Notes: generated by a model from the letters alone, not told the origin. Positions 17,166 to 26,519 are shown, counted from the stretch's first letter. The stretch: 64,000 nt of DNA from CAZNKU01 sp045654805 (GCA_045654805.1 JAZOOD010000057.1:11291-75290); one strand, 5' to 3'. Numbers and translations: made by a program.

Positions 17166-18572
17166 ATGCAAAAAATCAAAATTGCAGACATCACTTTGAG
17201 AGAAAACGACAATTCTATAGGAACAGGCTATAGTTTCAAGGAGAAAATCGAAATTGCAAAAAAGCTCGACAAACTTAATGTTGACATCATTGAAACAGCT
17301 AAAATCAATAATTCCAAAACAGATATTCTGTTTTTACATACTATATCACCACTCGTACAAAACAGTATTATTTCCTGTCCTGTACAGTACAGTGAGGAAG
17401 CCATTGAAGCAACTGCAAATGCACTTAAGGATGCAAAGTCAAAGAGACTTCACCTTATGATTCCTACGTCATCTGTTCAAATGGAATATATGTGTGGTAA
17501 AAAACCCAATGCAGTTATAGAAATGATTGAAACACTGACCAAAAAATGTGTATCAGTTTGTGACGATGTAGAATTTTCTGCGCTTGATGCTACAAGAAGT
17601 GAAAAAGACTTTTTGTATCAGGCTATAAGCACAGCTATTGCAAATGGTGCCAAAACTATCACTGTCTGTGATTCAGCAGGTGAAATGTTGCCTGAAGAAT
17701 TCAATTTATTTGTTGAAGATTTGTACACAAATATTCCGGAGCTTAAAGATGTTGAGCTTGGTGTTGAATGCTCAGACGAACTTAATATGGGTGCTGCGTG
17801 TATGATTTCCACAATGAAAGCAGGTGTTACTGCTATTAAAACAACAATAAGCGGTAACAAATTACCATCCCTTGACAGTACCGCAAAGATTATTAAATCA
17901 CGCGGAGATTCTATCGGCGTATATGCTGACCTTAATTACACAGAACTTGACTATACAGTAGCTAAGCTTATTGCTATGACAGAGTCTAAAAAAGTTACAG
18001 TTATTACAGAAAATACAATCGCCGCAAGTACCTCTGACATTGTACTAAGCAAAGCAGATGACATCAGGACAGTATCCGCGGTAATCACAAAGCTTGGTTA
18101 CGACCTTTCCGACGAGGATATTACAAATGTATATGCAGAATTTACAAAACTAGCCGAGAAAAAGCAGATAAGCGCAAAGGAACTTGACGCAATTATTGCA
18201 AACACAGCTTTGCAGGTTGCACCAACATACAAACTTAAAAATTATGTTATCAATAGTGGTAACATTATGGCGGCTACTGCAAACATTGTATTAGAAAAGA
18301 ACGGTGAGGAAATGCAGGCAGTTTGTATAGGTGACGGTCCTATCGACGCAGCATTTGTTACAATAGAGCAGATTGTAGGCAGACACTTTGAACTTGATGA
18401 TTTTCAGATTCAATCAGTTACTGAGGGCAGAGAAGCATTTGGTTCAGCAGTTGTTAAACTTCGTTCCAACGGAAAGCTTTATTCAGGCAAGGGTATATCC
18501 TCCGATATAATCGGAGCCAGTATCAGTGCATACATTAATGCTCTTAACAAAATTTGTTTTGAGGAGGCGTAA
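17166..18572 (+). CDS. 2-isopropylmalate synthase-like protein with degenerate catalytic residues and LeuA regulatory domain
   Basis: ATG at 17166 follows AAAAGGAG and gives 468 residues. Residues ~1-270 resemble the HMG-CoA-lyase-like TIM barrel of LeuA: 'ADITLREND' (7-15, metal Asp8 and Arg12 kept) and 'VCDSAGEMLPEEF' near 167. The metal-binding H-x-H of true synthases is replaced by V-E-C-S-D-E (~200-205), and the N-G-x-G-E-R-x-G-N signature is replaced by a segment around 'TTISGNKLPSLDS' (226-238). Residues ~345-465 form a well-kept LeuA allosteric (leucine-binding) domain, 'GDGPIDAAFVTIEQ' to 'GKGISSDIIGASISAYINAL'. It is unlikely to be an ordinary LeuA. It may be a leucine sensor or partner, or an enzyme with changed chemistry. 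It is co-transcribed with the next gene, 3 bases away. Confidence 0.72.
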   Translation: MQKIKIADITLRENDNSIGTGYSFKEKIEIAKKLDKLNVDIIETAKINNSKTDILFLHTISPLVQNSIISCPVQYSEEAIEATANALKDAKSKRLHLMIPTSSVQMEYMCGKKPNAVIEMIETLTKKCVSVCDDVEFSALDATRSEKDFLYQAISTAIANGAKTITVCDSAGEMLPEEFNLFVEDLYTNIPELKDVELGVECSDELNMGAACMISTMKAGVTAIKTTISGNKLPSLDSTAKIIKSRGDSIGVYADLNYTELDYTVAKLIAMTESKKVTVITENTIAASTSDIVLSKADDIRTVSAVITKLGYDLSDEDITNVYAEFTKLAEKKQISAKELDAIIANTALQVAPTYKLKNYVINSGNIMAATANIVLEKNGEEMQAVCIGDGPIDAAFVTIEQIVGRHFELDDFQIQSVTEGREAFGSAVVKLRSNGKLYSGKGISSDIIGASISAYINALNKICFEEA

Positions 18573-18575
18573 ATA

Positions 18576-21050
18576 ATGAATTTATCTTTTTCTACAAACA
18601 GATGGAATGACATCAGTTTGGAAAACTTTATAGATATTGCAAATGAATATAAATTTCAGGGTATTGAAATTCACGACATAAATGAGGTCACTACTGAACA
18701 GGCATCCGAAATCAATCATAAGCTATTGGAAAACAAGATTAAGATTTCCTGTATTGATATGATTTCTGATATATCAGGGGACAATATTGAGGAAACAATA
18801 AAGGAATTTATGCAGTGTGTAGAGCTTTGCATTACATTACATACACCGTATATCAGAATTAAGGCAGCTTCATCTAATGAAAATAATGTTTTAAAATTTA
18901 TTGAAAAAGCCTTGCCTGTAGCAGAAAAAAATAATGTTGTAATGTTGGTTGAGACAGTAGGTATTTATGCAGATACATCAAAGCTTATAGAACTTTTGAA
19001 CAACTTTGCGTGCGACAATCTTGCCGCGCTTTGGGATTTGCACTATCCATATCGTGAACACAAGGAATCGCCTGAAACAACAGTTAAAAACCTTGGTGCA
19101 TACATCAAACACGTACATATGAAGGACTCTGATGGTGAAAATTCATATAACCTTGTTGGTGAGGGTTCATTACCTATTGCCGATATTATGAATGCACTTC
19201 GTTCAATTAACTTTGACGGCTTTATTTCCATTGAGTGGGACCCGTCATGGGATAACGAAATCGCTGAACTTGATATTATATTCCCCCATTTTATAAGCTA
19301 TATGTCAAGATACAATGACCTTTCAAGAGCAAAGTCCACATTGTATGAAAACAAAAGAGGTACAGGCAAATTTCCTTGGAAAAAGGACGCCTTGGTTGAA
19401 AAGACTTTTTCACAAGTACTTGACAAAATGGTTGAGGAATTCCCTGACCAGACAGCTATTAAATACACAACTCTTAACTATACAAGAACATATTCACAAT
19501 TTCGTGACGATGTAGACAATTGCGCAAGAGCATTGGTTTCTATGGGTGTTAAACCTGGTAGTCACGTAGTTGTATGGGCTACAAACGTACCTCAATGGTA
19601 CATAGCATTCTGGGCTACCACAAAAATTGGTGCCGTATTGGTTACAATGAATACTGCTTACAAAATCCACGAAGCAGAATATCTGTTGAAGCAATCTGAT
19701 GCACATACTCTTATTTTAATTGAGGGATGGAGAGATTCACACTACAGTGAAATTATTGCAGAACTTTGTCCGGAACTTGAAAATTTAAAACCCGGCGAGC
19801 ATTTACATTCAAAAAGATTGCCATTCCTACGCAATATTATCACTGTAGATTACAAGCAAAAGGGATGCTTAACCTGGGAGGAAGCTATGCAACGAGCATC
19901 TAAAGTTTCTGTTGAAGAAATTCACAGACTTGCTTCAGCTGTAAGTCCTCACGATGTATGTAATATGCAGTACACATCAGGTACAACAGGCTTCCCTAAA
20001 GGTGTTATGCTTACACATTATAATGTTGTTAATGACGGTAAATGTATTGGTGACAGGATGGATTTGTCCACAGCGGACAGAATGATGATTCAGGTTCCTA
20101 TGTTCCATTGCTTTGGTATGGTACTTGCTATGACAGCTACAATGACACACGGTGGAACTATTCTTCCTATTCCGTATTTTACCCCAAAGCCTGCTTTAGC
20201 TTGTATTAATCAGGAAAGAATTACAGCATTCCATGGTGTCCCCACAATGTTTATTGCTATGCTTGAACATCCGGACTTCCCCAAGACAGACTTTTCATAT
20301 ATGCGTACAGGTATTATGGCGGGCTCACCTTGTCCGGAGGCTGTTATGAACGAAGTGGTAAATAAAATGAATATGAAGGAAATCACTATCGTTTACGGTC
20401 AGACAGAGGCTTCACCGGGCTGTACAATGAGCAGTACAGATGACTCTATTGAGGTGCGAGTATCCACAGTAGGCCGTGCTTTGCCGGAAATCGAGTGTAA
20501 AATTGTAGATCCTGAAACAGGCGAGGATTTACCTGATAATGTAACAGGTGAATTCGTGGCACGCGGTTATAACATTATGAAGGGCTACTACAAAATGCCT
20601 GAAGCGACTGCTGCCGCTATTGATAAAGACGGATGGTTACACACAGGTGACCTTGCACTTCGTACTCCGGAGGGCAACTATCGAATTACAGGCAGACTTA
20701 AGGATATGATTATCCGCGGTGGTGAAAATATTTATCCAAAGGAAATTGAAGAATTTATATACACTCACCAAAAGGTACAAGACGTACAGGTAATAGGCGT
20801 ACCCGATGACCAGTATGGTGAGGAAATTATGGCTTGCATCATCCTTAAGGAAGGGGAAAATATGACTGTTGATGAAATGAAACAGTATATACGCGACCAT
20901 ATGGCTAAACATAAGGTACCAAAATACATTGACTTTGTAGACAGCTTCCCGATGAACGCAGCAGGTAAAATCCTTAAATTCAAAATGCGTGAAGATGCCG
21001 TTAAAAAACTTGGTATTAAAAAGGTTGAAGGTATCGTAACACAAGATTAA
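18576..21050 (+). CDS. Fusion of a sugar-isomerase-like TIM barrel with an acyl-CoA synthetase (AMP-binding)
   Basis: This 824-residue two-domain protein has GAGGAGGCG before its ATG. Residues 1-~250 form an AP-endonuclease-2/xylose-isomerase-like barrel with a plausible metal set: Glu126 (LVETVG), Asp154 (LWDLHYP), His179/His181 (KHVHMKD) and Glu220 (SIEWDP). Residues ~275-824 are an acyl-CoA synthetase: 'YTSGTTGFPKGVMLTHYN' near 465, 'GQTEASPGC' near 610, 'TGDLALRTPEGNYRITGRLKD' near 690 (part), 'GGENIYPKEIEEF' and the C-terminal Lys in 'AAGKILKFKM' near 800. Both halves look catalytically complete. The acyl substrate cannot be told. The fusion suggests that a hydroxy- or keto-acid made or rearranged by the barrel is then activated to a CoA thioester. 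Confidence 0.82.
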   Translation: MNLSFSTNRWNDISLENFIDIANEYKFQGIEIHDINEVTTEQASEINHKLLENKIKISCIDMISDISGDNIEETIKEFMQCVELCITLHTPYIRIKAASSNENNVLKFIEKALPVAEKNNVVMLVETVGIYADTSKLIELLNNFACDNLAALWDLHYPYREHKESPETTVKNLGAYIKHVHMKDSDGENSYNLVGEGSLPIADIMNALRSINFDGFISIEWDPSWDNEIAELDIIFPHFISYMSRYNDLSRAKSTLYENKRGTGKFPWKKDALVEKTFSQVLDKMVEEFPDQTAIKYTTLNYTRTYSQFRDDVDNCARALVSMGVKPGSHVVVWATNVPQWYIAFWATTKIGAVLVTMNTAYKIHEAEYLLKQSDAHTLILIEGWRDSHYSEIIAELCPELENLKPGEHLHSKRLPFLRNIITVDYKQKGCLTWEEAMQRASKVSVEEIHRLASAVSPHDVCNMQYTSGTTGFPKGVMLTHYNVVNDGKCIGDRMDLSTADRMMIQVPMFHCFGMVLAMTATMTHGGTILPIPYFTPKPALACINQERITAFHGVPTMFIAMLEHPDFPKTDFSYMRTGIMAGSPCPEAVMNEVVNKMNMKEITIVYGQTEASPGCTMSSTDDSIEVRVSTVGRALPEIECKIVDPETGEDLPDNVTGEFVARGYNIMKGYYKMPEATAAAIDKDGWLHTGDLALRTPEGNYRITGRLKDMIIRGGENIYPKEIEEFIYTHQKVQDVQVIGVPDDQYGEEIMACIILKEGENMTVDEMKQYIRDHMAKHKVPKYIDFVDSFPMNAAGKILKFKMREDAVKKLGIKKVEGIVTQD

Positions 21051-21054
21051 TTAC

Positions 21055-21083
21055 AAGGGCGATGTAAAATCGCCCTTAATTTT
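21055..21083 (+). terminator. Hairpin between the fusion gene and the amidohydrolase
   Basis: AAGGGCGAT (21055-21063) pairs with ATCGCCCTT (21069-21077), followed by AATTTTC. The weak U-tract suggests partial termination or transcript processing rather than a full stop. Confidence 0.5.
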
Positions 21084-21101
21084 CGAAAGGCAATGATTCA
21101 G

Positions 21102-21902
21102 ATGAAAAAATACAAAATTATAGATGCACACTGTCACATTTATCCAGATAAAATTGCACAAAAAGCCTCGGACAGCACAGGCAATTTTTACGATATACCG
21201 TCTCTTTTAGACGGTAAAATATCTACTTTACTGGAAAAAGGCGCAACAGCAAACATTGAACATTTTATCGTTCAATCCGTTGCTACTACACCAAAACAGG
21301 TATCAAGTATAAATAATTTTATTGCCGATTCTGTTGCAAACAGCAATGGTAAATTCACCGGTCTAGGAACGTTGCACCCTGACAGTGAAGATATCGAAGC
21401 AGATTTTAACGAAATAATCAATTTGGGACTAAAGGGTGTTAAATTACATCCGGATATTCAGAGGTTTAAAATTGATGATTACCGTATGCTTAAAATTTAT
21501 GAACTATGCGAGGGCAGATTACCTATACTTATGCACACAGGCGATTCACGCTATGATTATTCCAACCCTAACCGAATGGTACCAATAATGGATATATACA
21601 AAAATCTGACCGTTATTGGTGCTCATTTCGGCGGTTGGTCAATATGGGAGGAAGCTACAAAAAAGCTAAGCAGATATAAAAATTTTTACGTGGACTGTTC
21701 CTCCTCCTTTTATGCAATAACATTTGAAAAAGCAAAGGAACTCATAATGGAATATGGTACAAAAAAAGTACTTTTCGGCACGGACTATCCTATGTGGGAG
21801 CCGAGTATTGAGCTTGAAAAATTTATGCAGATTGACCTTACAAATAGCGAACGCGAAGACATACTTTATAACAATGCTGCGAAATTATTTGATATAAAAT
21901 AA
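21102..21902 (+). CDS. Amidohydrolase family protein (amidohydrolase_2 type)
   Basis: A metal-dependent hydrolase or decarboxylase fold of about 266 residues. 'IDAHCHIYPDK' (7-17) holds the H-x-H metal pair, 'KGVKLHPDIQ' near 120, 'LMHTGDSRYDY' near 147, 'VIGAHFGGWS' near 174, and 'FGTDYPMWEP' near 225 gives the catalytic Asp. The second ATG (21102) is preferred, since the first (21093) is only 2 bases from GAAAGG. The same strand and the 50-base gap make it the third gene of the leader-controlled operon. Substrate is unknown; relatives act on carboxylated rings or aliphatic acids. Confidence 0.82.
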   Translation: MKKYKIIDAHCHIYPDKIAQKASDSTGNFYDIPSLLDGKISTLLEKGATANIEHFIVQSVATTPKQVSSINNFIADSVANSNGKFTGLGTLHPDSEDIEADFNEIINLGLKGVKLHPDIQRFKIDDYRMLKIYELCEGRLPILMHTGDSRYDYSNPNRMVPIMDIYKNLTVIGAHFGGWSIWEEATKKLSRYKNFYVDCSSSFYAITFEKAKELIMEYGTKKVLFGTDYPMWEPSIELEKFMQIDLTNSEREDILYNNAAKLFDIK

Positions 21903-21944
21903 AACAGAGGCTGTAGCAACTATTTTTGCTACAGCCTGTTTAGT
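21902..21944. terminator. Bidirectional terminator between amidohydrolase and prmA
   Basis: AGGCTGTAGCAA (21908-21919) pairs with TTGCTACAGCCT (21926-21937), with outer AAAC/GTTT. Convergent genes end on both sides. The stem is nearly the same as the terminator at 30178. Confidence 0.8.
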
Positions 21945-21950
21945 ATTACA

Positions 21951-22853
21951 TTATATTTTACAAACAAATGATACCCATTCGCCTTCTTCTAATTCTTCCA
22001 CTACCTTATACCCTTTTTCATCAAAGGCTTTTTTTACATCGTCCCTACGGTCAATTATAATACCGGAAGAAATAAATACACCATCATCGGCAAGAAATTG
22101 TTTAACATCACCGCATACACCTATTATTACATCGGCAATAATATTTGCAACTATGACATCATATTTACCCTCTGCCTCATCAACAAGATTACCTCTTTTT
22201 ATATTATACTTAGGTGCTTTAAAGTTGTTCATTTCACCATTTTCAATAGCTACCTTTACTGCAACGGGATCAATATCCACACCGGTAACCTCATTTGCAC
22301 CTATAAGCAAGGATGTAATTGATAAAATTCCACTTCCGCAACCCACATCAAGTACGCGTGATTTTTCATCAATATACTTTTCAAGATGTGCCATACACAT
22401 ACGTGTGGTTTCGTGAGTACCTGTACCAAAGGCCATACCCGGGTCAAGTTCTACTATAATATCGCTATCCTTTTTATCATAATCAATCCATGACGGCTTG
22501 ATAACAAGGTTTTTTCCAACGTGTATTGGATGATAATACTTCCTCCAATTATTTGCCCAATCCTCTTCGTTTACAGGAATAACTTCTACCTGTACATCTT
22601 GTGGTAGCATTATTTTAAGCTGTTCTGTAACCGCTATAACATTTTCATTTGTTTCCATATAACCGCTGATACTGACAATAGTCTTATCTTTTGCCAAAAG
22701 CTCCTCGTCAACATAATCCCATGGGCAAGCGTCAATATCAGAAAAATCCTCTATCATAAGCCCTCCAAAAAAATCCATAGCAGTCATAACTGCGATAGCT
22801 GTGTCGGCATCTTCCTTTTTTACAGTAACTTTTATTTGATTATAATCATTCAT
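21951..22853 (-). CDS. prmA: Ribosomal protein L11 methyltransferase
   Basis: SAM-dependent enzyme that trimethylates L11. The 300-residue chain has a typical N-terminal substrate-binding domain, 'VIPVNEEDWANNWRKYYHP' near 100, then the Rossmann domain: 'DPGMAFGTGTHETTRMCM' near 145, 'VLDVGCGSGILSI' near 168 and 'ANIIADVI' near 235. It sits 1 base after dnaJ, a common clostridial arrangement that places it in the heat-shock operon. Confidence 0.95.
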   Translation of the reverse strand: MNDYNQIKVTVKKEDADTAIAVMTAMDFFGGLMIEDFSDIDACPWDYVDEELLAKDKTIVSISGYMETNENVIAVTEQLKIMLPQDVQVEVIPVNEEDWANNWRKYYHPIHVGKNLVIKPSWIDYDKKDSDIIVELDPGMAFGTGTHETTRMCMAHLEKYIDEKSRVLDVGCGSGILSITSLLIGANEVTGVDIDPVAVKVAIENGEMNNFKAPKYNIKRGNLVDEAEGKYDVIVANIIADVIIGVCGDVKQFLADDGVFISSGIIIDRRDDVKKAFDEKGYKVVEELEEGEWVSFVCKI

Positions 22854-22854
22854 A

Positions 22855-24003
22855 CTATTTAATCTTTTCCTTTAATTTTTCAAGGAATCCTTTCTTTTGC
22901 TGAAAATTATCAAGCCCCAATGATTCGCCAAATTCCTCAAGCTTTTTCTTCTGCTTTGCATTTAATTTCTTTGGAACTTCCACCATTATCTTGACATACT
23001 GGTCGCCGCGACCTCCGCCGCGAAGTCTTTCAATACCCTCATTACGCAATCTAAATGACGTGCCGTTTTGCGTACCTTCAGGAATTTTAAGTTTAACCTT
23101 GCCGTGTAATGTAGCAACCTCAAGTTCAGCACCCAAAGTAGCCTCTATAAACGTTATAGGCATTGTGCAGTACACGTCATATCCATTACGGGTAAATATT
23201 TTATCAGGCTTAATCAATACCGTTACATAAACATCGCCATTTGGTCCGCCATTCTTGCCTCTGTTGCCTTCCCCGCGCAATGTCAATGTCTGTCCGTGGT
23301 CAATACCTGCAGGAATTTTAACGTTAATCTTTTTAGTCTTTCTTTCCTGACCGCTGCCACTACACTTAGAACATTTTTCTTTAATAATGCTTCCGCGTCC
23401 GCCACAAGCAGAACAAGTAGTTGTGGACTGCATCATTCCAAGCATTGTACGTTTAACTACGTTTACAGTACCTCTGCCCTGACATGTAGGACAAGTTTCC
23501 GGAGAAGTACCTTTTTTAGCACCGCTTCCTCCACATTCATCACAGTTTTCATATCTGCTTATGTTAAGGTCAACTGACGTACCCTTTGCAGCTTCTTCAA
23601 ATGTAAGCTGAATAGTCTGTTCTATGTCACTACCTCTTTGAGGACCATTACGCCTTGCGGCACCTGATGATGCTCCACCACCAAAAAACGAGCCAAAAAT
23701 ATCGCCCAAGTCAACGTCCATTCCGCCAAATCCGCCAAATCCACCGAATCCGCCGCCACCAAATCCGCCCTGTTCGTCTACACCCGCGTGACCGAACTGG
23801 TCGTATTTAGCTCTTTTATCACTATCGCTAAGTATCGCATACGCCTCATTAACTTCTTTGAAGTTAGCCTCTGCCTTCTTATCATCCGGATTAAGGTCGG
23901 GATGATATTTTTTAGCAAGCTTGCGGTATGCTTTTTTTATTTCATCATCTGAAGCACCTTTGGATAATCCAAGGACTTCGTAATAATCTCTTTTATTTGC
24001 CAA
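22855..24003 (-). CDS. dnaJ: Chaperone protein DnaJ
   Basis: Hsp40 co-chaperone that stimulates DnaK ATPase. A TTG start at 24003 is chosen: GAGGTGA lies upstream and the product begins MANKRDYYEVLGL, the normal N-terminus. The 382 residues comprise a J-domain with HPD ('KYHPDLNP' near 33), a Gly/Phe-rich linker (~75-110), four CxxCxGxG zinc motifs (CDECGGSG, CPTCQGRG, CSACGGRG, CSKCSGSG, ~145-215) and the C-terminal substrate domain. It follows dnaK after a 128-base gap that contains two hairpins. Confidence 0.97.
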   Translation of the reverse strand: MANKRDYYEVLGLSKGASDDEIKKAYRKLAKKYHPDLNPDDKKAEANFKEVNEAYAILSDSDKRAKYDQFGHAGVDEQGGFGGGGFGGFGGFGGMDVDLGDIFGSFFGGGASSGAARRNGPQRGSDIEQTIQLTFEEAAKGTSVDLNISRYENCDECGGSGAKKGTSPETCPTCQGRGTVNVVKRTMLGMMQSTTTCSACGGRGSIIKEKCSKCSGSGQERKTKKINVKIPAGIDHGQTLTLRGEGNRGKNGGPNGDVYVTVLIKPDKIFTRNGYDVYCTMPITFIEATLGAELEVATLHGKVKLKIPEGTQNGTSFRLRNEGIERLRGGGRGDQYVKIMVEVPKKLNAKQKKKLEEFGESLGLDNFQQKKGFLEKLKEKIK

Positions 24004-24071
24004 ATTACTCACCTCTAAGCACACGAAAGTTAAACTCCGAATGCCCTAAATTTATAAATTTGCACACTTTT

Positions 24072-24118
24072 ATTGTGCTTAAGCACAACAAACAAGCCCG
24101 CTTACGGACTTGTTTATT
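24072..24118 (-). other. Two hairpins in the dnaK-dnaJ gap
   Basis: TTGTGCTTAAGCACAA (24072-24087) is a perfect palindrome. AAACAAGCCCG (24090-24100) pairs with CGGACTTGTTT (24105-24115) with one mismatch. Neither has a long T-run in the direction of transcription. They probably mark a processing site or leaky terminator that lowers dnaJ relative to dnaK. Confidence 0.5.
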
Positions 24119-24131
24119 GTAAATGGTTTAA

Positions 24132-25964
24132 TTACTGATTGTCGTCAACAGTGTACTCTGCATCAACTGTGTTTTCATCAGCACCTGCTGACTGCTGAGC
24201 GCCTGCACCGTTGTCAGGTGTCCCCTCAGGCTGCGCTTGCTGATACATCTTTGTTGCGATTTCACCGAATTTCTTTTCCAATTCTTCTGTTGCAACTTTA
24301 ATTTTGTCAGTATCCTCTGTCTTAAGAGCATCCTTAACCTTATCAACCTCTGCCTGAATTGTAGCCTTTTCTTCAGCGGAAATCTTGTCACCGATTTCTC
24401 CCAAAGCCTTTTCACTCTGGAATACAAGTCCTTCAGCCTTATTCTTGATTTCCACCTTTTCTTTAGCCTTTTTATCCTCTTCGGCAAATTTCTCTGCATC
24501 TTCTACAGCCTTGTTAATTTCTTCTTCAGAAAGGTTAGAGCTTGCAGTAATCGTAATCTTTTGAGAAGCACCTGTACCAAGGTCTTTTGCAGATACATTA
24601 ACAATACCGTTAGCATCGATATCAAAAGTTACTTCAATCTGTGGCACACCTCTTGGAGCAGGAGCGATACCTGAAAGTTCAAAGTGACCAAGTGATTTAT
24701 TGTATGCAGCCATTTCTCTTTCACCTTGCAAAACGTTTATTGTAACGCTTGGCTGGTTGTCTGAAGCAGTAGAATAAATTCTGCTCTTCTTTGTAGGAAT
24801 TGTAGTATTTCTTTCAATAATTTTGTTGCAAATACCGCCTTCTGTTTCGATACCAAGTGAAAGTGGGGTTACATCCAAAAGCAATACGCCCTTAACGTCA
24901 CCGCCAAGTACACCGCCCTGAATTGCCGCACCTACTGCAACACATTCGTCAGGATTGATACCCTTTGTAGGGTCCTTGTCAATAATCTTCTTAACTGCTT
25001 CCTGAACTGCAGGAATACGAGTTGAACCACCAACAAGCAAAATCTTGCTAATATCAGATGCTGCAAGACCGGAATCACGCAAAGCATTTCTAACAGGTTC
25101 CATTGTAGCTTCTACAAGGTCTGCTGTAATTTCGTCAAATTTAGCTCTTGTAATTGTGATGTCAAGGTGTTTAGGACCTGTTGCATCTGCTGTAATAAAT
25201 GGCAAATTAACGTTTGTTGAAGTTACACCCGAAAGATCTATTTTAGCCTTTTCAGCAGCTTCTGTCAAACGCTGAAGTGACATTTTGTCATTTCTAAGGT
25301 CAATACCATTATCCTTTTTAAATTCATCTGCAAGGTAGTTAACGATTTTAGCATCAAAGTCGTCACCGCCAAGACGGTTGTTACCGCTTGTAGCCAAAAC
25401 TTCGAATACACCGTCAGCAATTTCAAGGATTGATACGTCGAATGTACCACCGCCAAGGTCGTAAACCATTATCTTTTCATCATTATCCTTATCAAGACCA
25501 TAAGCTACTGCAGCAGCAGTAGGTTCGTTGATAATTCTTAAAACTTCAAGACCTGCAATTTTACCTGCATCTTTAGTAGCCTGACGGTGTGAGTCATTAA
25601 AATATGCAGGAACTGGAATAACTGCCTGTGTAACAGTTTCACCAAGATAAGCTTCTGCATCTGCCTTTAACTTTTGCAAAATCATTGCAGAAATTTCCGG
25701 TGGAGAAAACTTTTTATCGTCAATACTTACACGTCTGTCTGTACCCATATCTCTTTTAATTGAAGCAATAGTTCTGTCAGGGTTTGCAACAGCCTGACGC
25801 TTTGCAATCTGACCAACAAGTCTTTCACCTGTTTTTGAAAAAGCAACAACTGATGATGTTGTTCTTGCGCCCTCTGCGTTAGGGATTACAACAGGCTCGC
25901 CGCCTTCCATAACCGCTACGCATGAATTTGTAGTACCTAAGTCAATACCTATAATTTTACCCAT
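24132..25964 (-). CDS. dnaK: Chaperone protein DnaK (Hsp70)
   Basis: The 610-residue Hsp70 has the phosphate-1 loop 'GIDLGTTNSCVAV' (5-17), 'VPAYFNDSHRQATKDAG' near 130, 'VYDLGGGTFDVSIL' near 168, 'LVGGSTRIPAVQ' near 310 and the substrate domain 'LLLDVTPLSLGIET' near 365. The C-terminus is Gly/Ala/Gln-rich and ends in 'DAEYTVDDNQ'. It is the third gene of the hrcA operon. The length matches Gram-positive DnaK, which lacks the ~24-residue proteobacterial insert. Confidence 0.98.
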   Translation of the reverse strand: MGKIIGIDLGTTNSCVAVMEGGEPVVIPNAEGARTTSSVVAFSKTGERLVGQIAKRQAVANPDRTIASIKRDMGTDRRVSIDDKKFSPPEISAMILQKLKADAEAYLGETVTQAVIPVPAYFNDSHRQATKDAGKIAGLEVLRIINEPTAAAVAYGLDKDNDEKIMVYDLGGGTFDVSILEIADGVFEVLATSGNNRLGGDDFDAKIVNYLADEFKKDNGIDLRNDKMSLQRLTEAAEKAKIDLSGVTSTNVNLPFITADATGPKHLDITITRAKFDEITADLVEATMEPVRNALRDSGLAASDISKILLVGGSTRIPAVQEAVKKIIDKDPTKGINPDECVAVGAAIQGGVLGGDVKGVLLLDVTPLSLGIETEGGICNKIIERNTTIPTKKSRIYSTASDNQPSVTINVLQGEREMAAYNKSLGHFELSGIAPAPRGVPQIEVTFDIDANGIVNVSAKDLGTGASQKITITASSNLSEEEINKAVEDAEKFAEEDKKAKEKVEIKNKAEGLVFQSEKALGEIGDKISAEEKATIQAEVDKVKDALKTEDTDKIKVATEELEKKFGEIATKMYQQAQPEGTPDNGAGAQQSAGADENTVDAEYTVDDNQ

Positions 25965-25994
25965 AATATAATCATCCTTTCTGATTTAACTAAA

Positions 25995-26519
25995 TTAATT
26001 TGCAACCTTAACGGTTGAGTGTCTTATGACCTTGTCTTTATATACATAGCCCTTCATAAATTCTTCTACAATAATTTCTTCACCATCTATTGCTTCATCA
26101 TCAACGTGCATTACTGCATTGTGCATATTTGGATCAAATTTTTCCCCAACTGCTTTTATTTCCTCGACACCGATAGATGTCAGTGCTTCGATAAACTGTC
26201 TTTCAACAAGCTTTATACCTTCCAAAAGTTGTTTTGCATCGTCGCTTGATACCTCAACAGCCGTAGCTCTGGACAGATTATCCACGAATGGAAGTATTTG
26301 TTCTATAACCTCAGCAACAGAATTTGTATATATCTGCACCTTTTCCTTTGTGGTACGTCTTTTAAAGTTATCATATTCAGCTGCAAGTCTTAAGTATTTT
26401 TCATTGAGCTCAGCTAATGGGTCAACTTCTTCTACTTCTTCAGTTGCTTCCTCTACTGTTTCTTCTACTGTTTCCTGTTCCATTTCCTCAGTATTTTCCA
26501 TATCCTTTTCCTTATTCAT
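25995..26519 (-). CDS. grpE: Nucleotide exchange factor GrpE
   Basis: Releases ADP from DnaK. ATG at 26519 follows AAAGGAGGCG and gives 174 residues. The N-terminal third is a very acidic Glu/Val-rich coil. It is followed by 'LRLAAEYDNFKRRTTKEK' near 50 and the C-terminal beta domain with 'KFDPNMHNAVMHVDDE' near 128. It overlaps the hrcA stop by 8 bases, so translation is probably coupled. Confidence 0.96.
   Translation of the reverse strand: MNKEKDMENTEEMEQETVEETVEEATEEVEEVDPLAELNEKYLRLAAEYDNFKRRTTKEKVQIYTNSVAEVIEQILPFVDNLSRATAVEVSSDDAKQLLEGIKLVERQFIEALTSIGVEEIKAVGEKFDPNMHNAVMHVDDEAIDGEEIIVEEFMKGYVYKDKVIRHSTVKVAN

Noticed and set aside
17166..18572. Ordinary leuA (2-isopropylmalate synthase)
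   Set aside because: The metal-binding His pair and the G-E-R loop are missing, so the symbol was withheld.
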